Below are positions 34,588-43,961 of a DNA stretch of 64,000 nt, piece by piece (the stretch's first letter is position 1; each line of letters opens with the position of its first letter). Source of the DNA: Cypionkella sp049896245 (lineage in GTDB: Bacteria > Pseudomonadota > Alphaproteobacteria > Rhodobacterales > Rhodobacteraceae); assembly GCF_049896245.1 (NCBI RefSeq), contig NZ_JAFCTX010000004.1:1-64000 (forward strand), written 5' to 3'. The translations under genes and the position numbers were made by a program. Under the pieces are notes generated by a model, which saw only the letters and a program-made list of their open reading frames with translations, was not told where the DNA came from and did not search any database.

Positions 34588-34615
34588 GGCACGGCCCATG
34601 CTTATGGACCGTGCC
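34588..34615 (-). terminator. hairpin after the RTX gene
   Basis: GGCACGGTCCAT and ATGGGCCGTGCC (minus strand) pair around a four-base loop, with one T-G wobble. It lies seven bases after the RTX stop codon. A short A-run rather than T-run follows on the minus strand, so efficiency is uncertain. Confidence 0.55.
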
Positions 34616-34622
34616 CCCGATT

Positions 34623-35945
34623 CTACAGAATAAAATCTGCGGCCGTCAGCGCCAGATTTCCGGTCAGAAAGATACGGAAATCGGCAACGCCGTCGCCGTT
34701 TACATCGCCGAGGATATAGGTGTCTGCGCCATTCGCTTGCAAGCGCACCTGCCCTGCGACGCTGGTAAATGCTGTGGTGATGAAGCTGAACGCATCATTG
34801 ATTGCCGTCGCAGATCTGGCGTCGATGGCGGAAAGGTCGATCGTATCCTCGCCGACATGAAAATCAGTGATCCGGTCGGACAGGGAGTTGTAGGTGCTGT
34901 CGGTGATCTTTTGGAAGATGAACACATCATCATAACCGCCCGCAACACCGACATCGCCCGTCATCACATCCTGACCTGCGCCACCGATCAGGCGGTCTGC
35001 TCCGGAATCGCCGACCACACTATCATTGTTCGCACCGCCAAAAAGTGTATCGTCGCCGATACCCCCCGACAGCGTGTCATTGCCGGTGTCGCCATACAAC
35101 CGATCATCCCCTGCTCCACCAAACAACCTGTCGCCGCCGGAAAAGCCATGCAGGCGGTTGTCACCCGCATTGCCGGTCAGGGTATTGGCCAAGGTATTTC
35201 CGGTGCCGTTGATATCGCCCGCGCCCAGAAGTTGCAGGTTTTCAAAGTTCAGGGCCAGCTCATAACTGACGGTGGATTTCACCAGATCGGTGCCCTGTGA
35301 TGCAGCCTCAAACAGATTGAACGCGCCGTCATCAACGATGTAAACATCGTTGCCGCCACTGCCAGTGACATCCCCCGACAGGTTGGCATGGCGCAGGTCA
35401 ATCAGATCATCGCCGTCACCAAGGAAGATGGAGCCGATGATCGAGCCATCGCCGCCGTAAAGGCTATCATTGCCGGACCCAAGATCAATGTTGCCGATGA
35501 TCTGACCCGTGTTGGTGACAAGGTCATCACCGCCGTTTAAAATCAGAGCATATGCCGTCCCGGCGTTGATGACGCCCGTATTCACGATCTGATCAGCGAA
35601 ATTGCCCGCTGTGATACCAATATCAAATCCAAACAGCGTTCCGGCATTGCTCAGCTGCAGCAGCCTGCCCGTATTCAGGATGCCACCACCGGTTATATAG
35701 CCAGAGGCAAGCACGTTCAGCGCAAGCGTGTTGCTGATTCCGCTGTCGAAGATGGTATAAAAACTGTTGCCCGAAATCAGCGCTCCCGCAAGTGTAAGGC
35801 CGACTTGCCCCGCACCAGATGAGATACCAACGACATTGGCCAGGGTGGTTTCCAGATAAGTGGGGGCAGTGACGAAGTAAGTCCCCGACGTGGTGATTTG
35901 TAAAGCTGTGGCTGTCCCCGACACACTCGTTGAAATAACTGGCAT
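34623..35945 (-). CDS. RTX-type calcium-binding protein, type I secretion substrate
   Basis: This is a 440-residue protein. Its centre and C-terminal half carry glycine- and aspartate-rich nonapeptide repeats (GGAGDDRLYGD, GGIGDDTLFGG, GGANNDSVVGD), which bind calcium. The end (DRITDFHVGEDTIDLSAIDA ... ADFIL) is the usual C-terminal region of type I secreted RTX proteins. The N-terminal part has repeated Gly/Asn-rich beta motifs and no catalytic signature. There is no signal peptide, as expected. No ABC exporter gene is near. Role in surface or adhesion is inferred. Confidence 0.88.
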   Translation of the reverse strand: MPVISTSVSGTATALQITTSGTYFVTAPTYLETTLANVVGISSGAGQVGLTLAGALISGNSFYTIFDSGISNTLALNVLASGYITGGGILNTGRLLQLSNAGTLFGFDIGITAGNFADQIVNTGVINAGTAYALILNGGDDLVTNTGQIIGNIDLGSGNDSLYGGDGSIIGSIFLGDGDDLIDLRHANLSGDVTGSGGNDVYIVDDGAFNLFEAASQGTDLVKSTVSYELALNFENLQLLGAGDINGTGNTLANTLTGNAGDNRLHGFSGGDRLFGGAGDDRLYGDTGNDTLSGGIGDDTLFGGANNDSVVGDSGADRLIGGAGQDVMTGDVGVAGGYDDVFIFQKITDSTYNSLSDRITDFHVGEDTIDLSAIDARSATAINDAFSFITTAFTSVAGQVRLQANGADTYILGDVNGDGVADFRIFLTGNLALTAADFIL

Positions 35946-36100
35946 TTATCGCTCCGATAAAAGGGGTTCTGTGAACCGTTTAATGCGCGGATACTGCGCC
36001 CCTCGCCGCAGTTCTGTCAATCGGTTCAGGGCTGGTTGAGTTTGCGGGGCTTTGCGCCTATCACCGTGGCAACCAAAGACATTGCAAAAAGGCGGCACCC

Positions 36101-36715
36101 TTGGCCATTCATCTTTACCAAAACGACCTGCCCGCTGGGCTGAAACTGGGGCCCGTTGTGGCCATCGACACCGAAACCATGGGGTTGAACCCGATGCGGG
36201 ATCGGCTGTGTCTGGTGCAGCTGTCGTCGGGCGATGGCAATGCGCATCTGGTGCAGATTGCCAAGGGGCAGAAATCGGCGCCGAACCTTGAGGCATTGTT
36301 GACCGACCCCGACGTGATCAAGCTGTTCCACTTTGGCCGCTTTGACGTGGCCGCGATGAAACAGGCGTTTGGTGTGACCGCGGCGCCTGTCTGGTGCACC
36401 AAGATTGCCGCCAAACTGATCCGCACCTTTACCGATCGGCATGGGCTGAAATACCTGCTGAACGAGTTGGTGGGCGTCGATGTGTCCAAGCAGCAGCAGA
36501 CCTCGGATTGGGGATCGGTCACGCTGTCAGAAGCGCAGAAGGAATATGCAGCGTCAGATGTGCTCTATCTGCACAAACTGAAGGCCGCGCTGGAGGCCAT
36601 TCTGATCCGCGAAGATCGGCTTGATCTGGCGCAGCGCTGCTTTGACTTCCTGCCCACCCGCGCCGAGTTGGATCTTTTGGGATGGGACGAGCCGAATGAC
36701 CTGTTCCACCACTGA
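36101..36715 (+). CDS. rnd: ribonuclease D-like 3'-5' exonuclease
   Basis: This is a 204-residue single-domain DEDD exonuclease. Catalytic acids are visible in VAIDTETMGL, HFGRFDVAAM and YAASDVLYL. It lacks HRDC domains, as in the short RNase D proteins of Rhodobacterales. The start is TTG at 36101, needed to keep the conserved AIHLYQNDLP start, with AAAAAGGCGG upstream. The kdsD gene overlaps its end by 20 bases, and together with lptCAB they form one run. Confidence 0.9.
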   Translation: MAIHLYQNDLPAGLKLGPVVAIDTETMGLNPMRDRLCLVQLSSGDGNAHLVQIAKGQKSAPNLEALLTDPDVIKLFHFGRFDVAAMKQAFGVTAAPVWCTKIAAKLIRTFTDRHGLKYLLNELVGVDVSKQQQTSDWGSVTLSEAQKEYAASDVLYLHKLKAALEAILIREDRLDLAQRCFDFLPTRAELDLLGWDEPNDLFHH

Positions 36716-37670
36716 TCTGGGCACTGACTTTCTGGCCACCGGGCAGCGGGTGATCCGGCGCGAGGCCGAGGCATTGGTGATCCTGGCCGATCATCTGGGG
36801 CCAAGTTTCGCGCAGGCGGCGGAAGTGATCATGGCGGCGACCGGGCGGGTGATCGTCTCGGGGATGGGAAAATCCGGCCATGTCGCGCGCAAGATCGCGG
36901 CAACTTTGGCCAGCACAGGCACGCCCGCACATTTCGTGCATCCGGGCGAGGCCAGCCACGGCGATCTGGGGATGCTGACCAAGGGCGATGTGGCGCTGGT
37001 GCTTTCCAATTCAGGTGAGACGGTGGAATTGGCGGATATCATCGCCCATACCCGGCGGTTCGGGATTCCGTTGATTGCGGTGGCGTCGCGGGCGAACAGC
37101 ACTTTGGTGCGGCAATCGGATGTGGCGATTTTATTGCCCGATGCGCCGGAAGCCTGTGAGACAGGCATCGTTCCGACCACCTCGACCACGATGATGCTGG
37201 CCTTGGGCGATGCTTTGGCGATTGCCTTGATGGAGCATCGCGCCTTTACGCCTGAACATTTCCGCCTGTTTCATCCCGGTGGCAAGCTGGGGGCAAAGCT
37301 GCTGAAGATCCGCGATCTGATGCATGTTGATTTGCCGCTGATCGAGGCCGATAGCCCGATGACCGAGGCGCTGCTGGTGATCAGCCAAAAGGGTTTTGGC
37401 GTTGTGGGGGTGACGGAAGCGGGCGCTTTGGTTGGCATCATCACGGATGGCGATTTGCGCCGTCACATGGATCGGCTTCTCAGCCTGACGGCGGGCGCAG
37501 TGATGACCCGTGGCCCGGCCACTGTGGCCCCCGATGCCTTGGCCGAAGCGGCGGTCAATGTGATGAACGAGCGCAAGATCACCTGCCTGTTCGCGGTCGA
37601 TCCTGCCGTGCCCGGTCAGGCTCTTGGCATCGTGCATATCCACGATTGCCTGCGCGCGGGGTTGATCTGA
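36696..37670 (+). CDS. kdsD: arabinose-5-phosphate isomerase KdsD/KpsF
   Basis: This is a 324-residue protein with an N-terminal SIS sugar isomerase domain (VIVSGMGKSGHVARKIAATL; VLSNSGETVEL) and two C-terminal CBS motifs (MTEALLVISQKGFGVVGV; VMNERKITCLFAV). It converts ribulose 5-phosphate to arabinose 5-phosphate, the first step to Kdo for lipopolysaccharide. The ATG at 36696 lies inside the end of rnd. Its stop overlaps lptC. kdsB is found 12 kb away in this window. Confidence 0.92.
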   Translation: MTCSTTDLGTDFLATGQRVIRREAEALVILADHLGPSFAQAAEVIMAATGRVIVSGMGKSGHVARKIAATLASTGTPAHFVHPGEASHGDLGMLTKGDVALVLSNSGETVELADIIAHTRRFGIPLIAVASRANSTLVRQSDVAILLPDAPEACETGIVPTTSTTMMLALGDALAIALMEHRAFTPEHFRLFHPGGKLGAKLLKIRDLMHVDLPLIEADSPMTEALLVISQKGFGVVGVTEAGALVGIITDGDLRRHMDRLLSLTAGAVMTRGPATVAPDALAEAAVNVMNERKITCLFAVDPAVPGQALGIVHIHDCLRAGLI

Positions 37671-38272
37671 TGGCTGTTCCGCGCCGGGATATGTGGCATT
37701 CCCGGCTGGTGTCGGTGCTGAAAGTGCTGCTGCCGCTGATTGCGCTGGTGCTGCTGTCGACGCTGTTTTTGTTCTCGCGCAAGATCAACCCTGAAGATGC
37801 AATCCCCTATGCCTCAGTCAATGCAGAGAACCGCCTGCGTGATCCGAAGATGACGGATGCGGGGTTTGCGGGGATGACCTCGGACGGATCATCTTTGACG
37901 ATTGCCGCAGACGAGGCCAAGCCGACGGCAGAGGGGGGCGCATTGAAGCTGGTGCAGGGGCTGCTGCAAACGCCTGACGGCGCGAAAACCGAACTCGCCT
38001 CGGCTGCCGTGGCGCTCGATTCTGCGCAGAAGATGATCGAGTTGACCGATGGGGCTGAATTGCACGCCTCGAATGGCTATGTGGTGCAGGCGCAGGGTTT
38101 TGGGGTTTCGACCGCCGACACCCGCGTCGAAAGCCGTGGCCCTATCAGCGCGATTGGTCCCGGCGGGCAGTTGACGGCAGATCATATGGTGCTTTCCCAG
38201 CAGGCTGCGGCAGGGCCGTATCTTCTGGTTTTCAACGGCAAGGTGCGGCTGCTATACCAGCCCAAGAGATGA
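37670..38272 (+). CDS. lptC: LptC, lipopolysaccharide export protein
   Basis: This is a 200-residue protein with one N-terminal membrane helix (LKVLLPLIALVLLSTLFLFS) and a periplasmic LptC/OstA-like beta fold. LptC links the inner-membrane LptBFG complex to LptA in lipopolysaccharide transport. ATG overlaps the kdsD stop (TGATG). The protein is weakly conserved, so the call relies on the helix, the size and the place before lptA and lptB. Confidence 0.88.
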   Translation: MAVPRRDMWHSRLVSVLKVLLPLIALVLLSTLFLFSRKINPEDAIPYASVNAENRLRDPKMTDAGFAGMTSDGSSLTIAADEAKPTAEGGALKLVQGLLQTPDGAKTELASAAVALDSAQKMIELTDGAELHASNGYVVQAQGFGVSTADTRVESRGPISAIGPGGQLTADHMVLSQQAAAGPYLLVFNGKVRLLYQPKR

Positions 38273-38284
38273 CAGGATTTTGCA

Positions 38285-38773
38285 ATGCTTCGTAATATCG
38301 CTTGTGCCGCCGCGCTGGTTTTAAGCCTTGCGCAGTCTGCTTTGGCCGAGGGGGCACAGGTGGCTTTTGGTGGGCTGAAAGGCGATCCCACCGCACAGGT
38401 CGAGATGAACGCCGACACGCTGACGGTGAACCAAGCCGATGGCACAGCGGTGTTTTCCGGCAATGTCGTGGTCAGCCAGGGCGCAATGAAGCTGTCGGCC
38501 AATGAGGTGCGCGTGGCCTACGGCGCGGACAAGACCAGCATTGAGACTTTGTATGCGACGGGCAAGGTGCTGCTGGTCAATGCCAGCGATGCGGCGCAGG
38601 CGGACAATGCGGTCTATACCATCGCAAGCGGCGAAGTGGTGATGACGGGCAATGTGCTGCTGACCCAAGGCCAAGCGGCGATGTCGGCGGGCAAGCTGGT
38701 GATTGATCTGAAAACCGGCTTGGGGCGGATGGAAGGCCGGGTGAAAACCACCTTCGTGCCGGGGAAGAAATGA
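38285..38773 (+). CDS. lptA: LptA, periplasmic lipopolysaccharide bridge protein
   Basis: This is a 162-residue protein with signal peptide MLRNIACAAALVLSLAQSALA and an OstA-like domain (VEMNADTLTVNQADGTAVFS; VVMTGNVLLTQGQAAMSAGK). It forms the periplasmic bridge that carries lipopolysaccharide from LptC to LptD. Its stop overlaps the lptB start region. Confidence 0.92.
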   Translation: MLRNIACAAALVLSLAQSALAEGAQVAFGGLKGDPTAQVEMNADTLTVNQADGTAVFSGNVVVSQGAMKLSANEVRVAYGADKTSIETLYATGKVLLVNASDAAQADNAVYTIASGEVVMTGNVLLTQGQAAMSAGKLVIDLKTGLGRMEGRVKTTFVPGKK

Positions 38774-39555
38774 TGCCGGATACGCTCGAACCTGTTCCGT
38801 CCGTCACCGATGGCGGTGCGGGCCAGACTGAACTTGGCCTGTCGATCCGGCATATCCGCAAAAGCTACAAACGCCGCCCGGTGATCCGCGATGTGTCTTT
38901 GCATCTGAACCGCGGTGAAGTGGTCGCGCTGCTTGGGCCGAATGGCTGCGGCAAGACCACGATGTTTTACACCATCGCCGGATTGGTGACGCCGGAAAGC
39001 GGGCAGGTGATGATCGACGGGCGCGATGTGACCAGCCTGCCAATGTATCGCCGCGCGCAGCTGGGGATTGGTTATCTGCCGCAAGAAGTCTCGATCTTTC
39101 GCGGGCTGTCGGTGGAAGACAATATCCTCGCCGTGCTGGAAATCCGTGAGAAGGATCACCACAAGCGCCGCGAGCGGCTGGAAGAACTGCTGTCCGAATT
39201 TTCGATCACCCACGTGCGCCGCGCCCCCGCGCTGGCCTTGTCGGGGGGCGAGCGGCGGCGAGTCGAAATCGCCCGCTGTCTGGCCGCCGATCCGAAATAT
39301 CTGCTGCTGGATGAACCCTTCGCCGGGGTTGACCCGATTGCGGTCGGCGAAATCCGCCATCTGGTGCATGATCTGAAATCGCGCGGCATCGGCGTGCTGA
39401 TCACCGACCATAACGTGCGCGAAACCCTGGAAATTGTCGACCGCGCCTATATCCTGCACGATGGCGTGGTGCTGAAAACCGGTACCACCGAGGAAATCGT
39501 TCAGGATGAAATGGTGCGCCGGGTCTATCTGGGCGAGAATTTCCGCATCATCTAG
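38770..39555 (+). CDS. lptB: LptB, lipopolysaccharide export ATPase
   Basis: This is a 261-residue ABC ATPase with Walker A GPNGCGKTT, signature LSGGERRRVEIA and Walker B LLLDEPFAGVDPIAV. LptB drives lipopolysaccharide extraction with LptFG. The N-terminus is about 20 residues longer than in Escherichia coli. Two near ATGs (38770 and 38773) overlap the lptA stop. A hairpin follows at 39601. Confidence 0.94.
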   Translation: MMPDTLEPVPSVTDGGAGQTELGLSIRHIRKSYKRRPVIRDVSLHLNRGEVVALLGPNGCGKTTMFYTIAGLVTPESGQVMIDGRDVTSLPMYRRAQLGIGYLPQEVSIFRGLSVEDNILAVLEIREKDHHKRRERLEELLSEFSITHVRRAPALALSGGERRRVEIARCLAADPKYLLLDEPFAGVDPIAVGEIRHLVHDLKSRGIGVLITDHNVRETLEIVDRAYILHDGVVLKTGTTEEIVQDEMVRRVYLGENFRII

Positions 39556-39600
39556 CGCAAGTTTGACAATGGCGTGACAGCCCTGTTGACAAGTGCCCTA

Positions 39601-39627
39601 TCGCATCCCCAAATGATAAGGATGCGA
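39601..39627 (+). terminator. hairpin between lptB and hpf
   Basis: TCGCATCC (39601-39608) pairs with GGATGCGA (39620-39627) around an 11-base loop. No T-run follows. It may partly separate the lpt run from hpf-ptsN. Confidence 0.45.
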
Positions 39628-39779
39628 GCCCATTGCGCCTTGCCCAATCAGACGGAAGCGGCCCCCAAAAGGCCCCGCGACTTGTGGCGATTGGCCTCGT
39701 TAACTTACTGTAAATCAAAGAGTGTCAACCCTTCCGTGTCTTGCGGAAGTCTATGACCCTATGCGTTAAAGGAGGCATT

Positions 39780-40355
39780 ATGCGCTACCAGATCAGTGGA
39801 AAACAAATCGACATCGGCGAGGCTTTACAGACCCATGTAAAGTCCGAACTGGGTGAGGTTGTTGAGAAATATGCTCAGCGCCCGACCGAGGCCGTCATCG
39901 TTTTTTCCAAGTCCGCGCATGAGTTTGTCTGCGAATCGGTGATCCATTTGTCGACCGGGCTGAACGCCCAGGCCAAGGGCCATGCGACCGAGATTTACGC
40001 GGCGTTTGAATCCTGCCGCGAGAAAATGGACAAGCAGTTGCGGCGCTACAAGCGGCGGATTCGCAACCATCATCACAGCCGTCCGGTGCCAGTTGAATTC
40101 GGCGAAGGCTCGTCCTATATCCTCGCTCCAACCGAAGAACCGGAAGACGATGACAACGCGGTCGCCCAGCCAATTATCATTGCCGAGATGGAAGCCAAGA
40201 TTCCGTCGATCACCGTGGGTGAGGCCGTGATGCAGCTGGAACTGACCAGTCAGAAGTTTCTGGTGTTTCGCAATGAAGGACATGCGGGCGTGAACGTCGT
40301 ATACCGTCGCGATGATGGAAATATCGGCTGGATTGACCCGCGCAACACCAGATAA
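39780..40355 (+). CDS. hpf: ribosome hibernation promoting factor, long form
   Basis: This is a 191-residue protein with an N-terminal S30AE domain (QISGKQIDIGEALQTHVKSE) and a C-terminal dimerisation domain (SQKFLVFRNEGHAGVNVVYR), i.e. the long HPF that dimerises 70S ribosomes in stationary phase. AAAGGAGG precedes the ATG at 39780. In many proteobacteria rpoN stands between lptB and hpf; it is absent here, as in Rhodobacterales. ptsN follows. Confidence 0.94.
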   Translation: MRYQISGKQIDIGEALQTHVKSELGEVVEKYAQRPTEAVIVFSKSAHEFVCESVIHLSTGLNAQAKGHATEIYAAFESCREKMDKQLRRYKRRIRNHHHSRPVPVEFGEGSSYILAPTEEPEDDDNAVAQPIIIAEMEAKIPSITVGEAVMQLELTSQKFLVFRNEGHAGVNVVYRRDDGNIGWIDPRNTR

Positions 40356-40391
40356 CGTAAGCCTGTTGGCTGCGGAAGGACGAGACGCCGG

Positions 40392-40859
40392 ATGGATCTT
40401 TCTAAACTGCTGATACCGGGGGCCGTCCGGGTGCTTGGCCAACTGACCAGTAAAAAACGCCTCTTGCAAGAGTTGGGAGAGGTGACTTTTCAGGCCTATG
40501 GGCTGTCTTCGGCCATTGTGGTCGATGGTCTCCAAGAACGCGAAAGCCTTGGGCCAACCGGGGTGGGCAATGGTATCGCCCTGCCCCATGCGCGACTTGA
40601 GGAAATCGAGAAGATTTTCGGCGTTTTCATCCGTCTGGAAAAACCGCTGGATTACGAAAGCGTGGACCGGCAGCCGGTGGATCTGGTGTTTGGGCTGTTC
40701 GCGCCGAAGGATTCCGGGGTCGAGCATCTGAAAGCGCTGGCACAAGTGTCGCGCACGATGCGCGATCCGGGGATTTGTGCGAAATTGCGGGCGAACACCG
40801 ACCCCGACAAGCTGTATGCGATCTTGACCGAGGCCCGGACGCCGCAGGTCGCGGCCTAG
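40392..40859 (+). CDS. ptsN: PTS IIA-like nitrogen regulatory protein PtsN
   Basis: This is a 155-residue EIIA-Ntr protein. The phosphorylated His lies in GNGIALPHARL. It takes phosphate from NPr and regulates nitrogen, potassium and carbon metabolism by protein contacts. It follows hpf by 36 bases, the common order. Its stop overlaps that of the convergent sulfotransferase gene by four bases. Confidence 0.93.
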   Translation: MDLSKLLIPGAVRVLGQLTSKKRLLQELGEVTFQAYGLSSAIVVDGLQERESLGPTGVGNGIALPHARLEEIEKIFGVFIRLEKPLDYESVDRQPVDLVFGLFAPKDSGVEHLKALAQVSRTMRDPGICAKLRANTDPDKLYAILTEARTPQVAA

Positions 40860-42262
40860 GTCCAGTTTCTAAAGCCGAAGCCTTCATAGTCCCGCCAATA
40901 GGCTTCGCGCGCGGCGGCTTCGATATCGGGGCCGTACATCTCGGCCAGCGGGTAGGGGTATTTGTCGGCCACGCTGGGCAGCGGTTTGGCACCCAGACCC
41001 AGATCAGCGCAGAGATAGGCCAGACCTTCGCTCAGCCTGTCTTCGCGGATCAGCAGGTCGGGGCTTTGAACCTGCGCGAAACCTTGAATCAAAGCACCTT
41101 GCGAGGCGAATTGCGGCATCACCCGCAATTCGGTGCGGCCTGCCAGAACGTGCTTGATCAACTCCAGAAATACCAGAAATCCGGCACGAAAATCTTCAGC
41201 GTTCTCAAAGGGTTTTCCCTTGGGCGGCAGTTGAAATTTATGCACGCGCTTCAGATATGGCCGCAGTTCGGGCATCCATTCTTTGGCGGTAAAATCACAC
41301 CACGCGGTATAGGCGCGGGCAAGCGGATGCCGCAGCACGGTGAAACTGCGCTGACCGGGATGTGCCGCTTTCCATTTGCGCAAAGACTGGCGATCAAAGC
41401 CGGGCAGCAGCGGCCCGTAGCTTTGCAGCCATTTTTTCAGCTGCGCGTCCGGCCCGCATTTGATCGGCATGAACAACAGATCGGCGTGTTCTGAGGCGAT
41501 ATATTGCGCGACAGCGGCCAGCCGGCGCGGTTCAAAATTCGGCACATGGCTTTGGTTGGACCAATCCACGGTTGCCAAGCCCTGCTGCATTTCCAGCGGG
41601 TTGGAAACTTTGGCCGAAATCGCTTCGGGATTTTGCTTTTTGAAACGGAAATCCAGCGCTTCGATCCGGGCAGGGATGCCGAGGAAACTGGCAAGGCCGT
41701 TCAGCACGTCCAACTCACGAATGTCTTCATAATCAATGTAATAGGCGGTCTGCCCCGTGGTTTGCAGCGCATGCACCAGCTTGCCTTGGAACTGTTGCAA
41801 CTGGCCGATCCGGGTGGTGAACTCCTCCAAATCAAAACGCGGGCGCACGGTTTTCAGATGTTTGGTGTTCGCCATCCACCACTGATCGCTTTCCTTGGCG
41901 ATCTTCCAGCTGATAAAACTTTCCAGCTGATTGCGGGTCAGGATGATCTTGGCGCAAGCACGGTCGGCGATCACCAGATCAAACACCCGTGGATCGTGAT
42001 CCGAGAAATAGCGAAACCCCGCAAGCCCCTTGGTCTGCGCCCGCATCGCGCGCAGAAATCCAGCCGGGTCGGCGCTGCGCCCGGCGATGTCGATGCCGAA
42101 CATCTCTTGCTTGCTTTCGCCGCCGATGAAGAAGGGGTTAAACGCCTCACCATGGCAGGTGACGCCGTCGATGGTGTTCAGATTGGCTTCAAGAAAATTC
42201 GATCCGGTGCGCATTTCGGCAAAGATCACGAAAGAGGTAAACGCGGTATTTAGGTCGGACAA
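40856..42262 (-). CDS. two-part sulfotransferase-like protein
   Basis: This is a 468-residue protein. The N-terminal half begins FVIFAEMRTGSNFLEANL, the PAPS-binding start of Stf0/NodH-type sulfotransferases, with KIILTRNQLESFISWKIA following. The C-terminal half has FTVLRHPLARAYTAWCDF, typical of a second sulfotransferase (Sulfotransfer_2) PAPS 3'-phosphate loop. It would transfer sulfate to a carbohydrate. The start is TTG at 42262, one base after the stop of the upstream glycosyltransferase. It is the distal gene of a minus-strand polysaccharide set, and cysQ for PAP recycling lies in the same region. Confidence 0.75.
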   Translation of the reverse strand: MSDLNTAFTSFVIFAEMRTGSNFLEANLNTIDGVTCHGEAFNPFFIGGESKQEMFGIDIAGRSADPAGFLRAMRAQTKGLAGFRYFSDHDPRVFDLVIADRACAKIILTRNQLESFISWKIAKESDQWWMANTKHLKTVRPRFDLEEFTTRIGQLQQFQGKLVHALQTTGQTAYYIDYEDIRELDVLNGLASFLGIPARIEALDFRFKKQNPEAISAKVSNPLEMQQGLATVDWSNQSHVPNFEPRRLAAVAQYIASEHADLLFMPIKCGPDAQLKKWLQSYGPLLPGFDRQSLRKWKAAHPGQRSFTVLRHPLARAYTAWCDFTAKEWMPELRPYLKRVHKFQLPPKGKPFENAEDFRAGFLVFLELIKHVLAGRTELRVMPQFASQGALIQGFAQVQSPDLLIREDRLSEGLAYLCADLGLGAKPLPSVADKYPYPLAEMYGPDIEAAAREAYWRDYEGFGFRNWT

Positions 42263-42263
42263 A

Positions 42264-43961
42264 TCACTTCACCAAATAGGGGCGGCCACGCCGCGAGGTC
42301 GAGGGGCGCGGATCATCGCCGGTCGGAAAATCGCCCATCAGCACCGGCTGCATGCCCTGATTGCGCAGGTTTTGCAGAAATTGGCCGAAGCCGGTCAGAT
42401 CGGCCAGACGCGGTGCTTCGGTCAGGCGGCGCATCGCACGCGGGCTGATTTCATCGACAATGGTTTGCAGAGGTTCCATCGGATTTTCGACAAATTCCGC
42501 CAAGGACCAAGTGCGCACACGGGCTTTCACCCAAGGCTTGCGGAGTTCATTGAGAAACTCGGCCTCAATCTTTTGCAAGCGGGCGGCTTCTTTGCGAATC
42601 TCGCCGAAATTACTGTTGGAGTGGAACAAAGGAATCGCCCAAGCCCCTGAAATCACCGAGATTTGCGCGTTGGGATCACCTGCGATGAAGTTGGTCAGCA
42701 CTTGGCTGTCATCCGGGCCGAACTGAAAGCATTGCCGCTCGCCGCGGGTGTTCCAGATCAGGTTGGTCAGAAATGAGGTCGGGTTATAGTCGCGGATGGC
42801 GGCGGAATCGCAGACCGCGCCGTTGTAGATCTTTTCACCCCCGGCAAATTCGATGCGATCAGCGGCGAACAGATGGCCATGCACACGGGTTCCGGTGGCT
42901 TTGCCGAGCCAGATTTCAAAGTTGTCGAACAGATCGGCAAAACCCTCAAACACCGAATAGGGTGCTGCGGTACGGCCGTTTTCCCAGTTTTCATTCGGAT
43001 GGCGTGATTGCATGTACAGGCCGGGGCGACCCTTGGTGCGACGCTCCACGGCTTTGGCAAACAGGCGATCAATCTTGCCGGGGTTGGGTTCAGCGGCGGC
43101 TTGGCCACCGGGATCGTCGGACAGGAAGGTTTTATACAACCGCCCGGCATGGGGCCAGATTTTGCGCGCGACAAAGCAATCTGAGCGGCGCAACAGTTGC
43201 AGATGGTCATCGTAGAAGATGTGCGGTTTGCCCTGAAAATCGAATTTCGACAATGTCAGCGAACGGCTTTCAACATTGGCCGACACCTGCCGCACCAAGG
43301 TTTGAAAATAGCTTTCATCGGGAATCCAGACCCGGCGGAAATAGCGGTCAATCTCGTCGCGTTCCGGGTTTTCCAGAATGGCCGACAGGGTTTGCCGGGT
43401 CAGGCACCACCACTGACTGCCCAAATGCGGCACAATGCCCGCCGGGATGCGACGGCGAAAGCCAAAGCGGCGTTGCAGGCGGACATAACCGTCAAACAGC
43501 CGGCGTTTCTTGCGCCAACTGAATGGGAAACGCAGGGTGAAACGTTCGACATCCAGGCCGCCAATGGTCCAGCCGACATCTTCGGTGGTGACGGATTCGA
43601 TGAAATCGGTGCGCGGACGATCTGTCAGATAGGCCACCATTTCCTCAACCGGGCGCAGCGGTAGGCACGATCCCGACGCCAGATAGACATGCCGCACCTG
43701 CGGGAAATCGCGCAGCATGATGGTGCTGGCTTCTTGCGTGGCGGCGACAATGCCCCAAGTGCCCCATTCGCAGGCATGACGGCCCGAGAACCGGATATTA
43801 TCAAGATCAATCAAGGCTTTGACCAAGCCGTCATAGGCCTTGCGCTTCACCCTGCGATCAACGTGAATCACCACCGGGCAGCCGCGCACCGCCCAGTGCC
43901 GCGCCACTTGTGCTGCCCGGTCAAACGCGGTGTGGCACAGCATGACGATGCCGACACTCAT
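42264..43961 (-). CDS. Core-2/I-branching-type glycosyltransferase with DUF5928
   Basis: This is a 565-residue protein. The first 290 residues (VIHVDRRVKRKAYDGLV, HVYLASGSCLPLRPVEEM, PDESYFQTLVRQ) match the GT14 beta-1,6-N-acetylglucosaminyltransferase family. The C-terminal 250 residues resemble the DUF5928 extension found in Rhodobacteraceae, with RHPNENWENGRTAAPYSVFE. It likely adds a branching GlcNAc-type sugar to a surface polysaccharide. ATG overlaps the preceding gene's stop (ATGA), and the sulfotransferase gene follows. Confidence 0.82.
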   Translation of the reverse strand: MSVGIVMLCHTAFDRAAQVARHWAVRGCPVVIHVDRRVKRKAYDGLVKALIDLDNIRFSGRHACEWGTWGIVAATQEASTIMLRDFPQVRHVYLASGSCLPLRPVEEMVAYLTDRPRTDFIESVTTEDVGWTIGGLDVERFTLRFPFSWRKKRRLFDGYVRLQRRFGFRRRIPAGIVPHLGSQWWCLTRQTLSAILENPERDEIDRYFRRVWIPDESYFQTLVRQVSANVESRSLTLSKFDFQGKPHIFYDDHLQLLRRSDCFVARKIWPHAGRLYKTFLSDDPGGQAAAEPNPGKIDRLFAKAVERRTKGRPGLYMQSRHPNENWENGRTAAPYSVFEGFADLFDNFEIWLGKATGTRVHGHLFAADRIEFAGGEKIYNGAVCDSAAIRDYNPTSFLTNLIWNTRGERQCFQFGPDDSQVLTNFIAGDPNAQISVISGAWAIPLFHSNSNFGEIRKEAARLQKIEAEFLNELRKPWVKARVRTWSLAEFVENPMEPLQTIVDEISPRAMRRLTEAPRLADLTGFGQFLQNLRNQGMQPVLMGDFPTGDDPRPSTSRRGRPYLVK

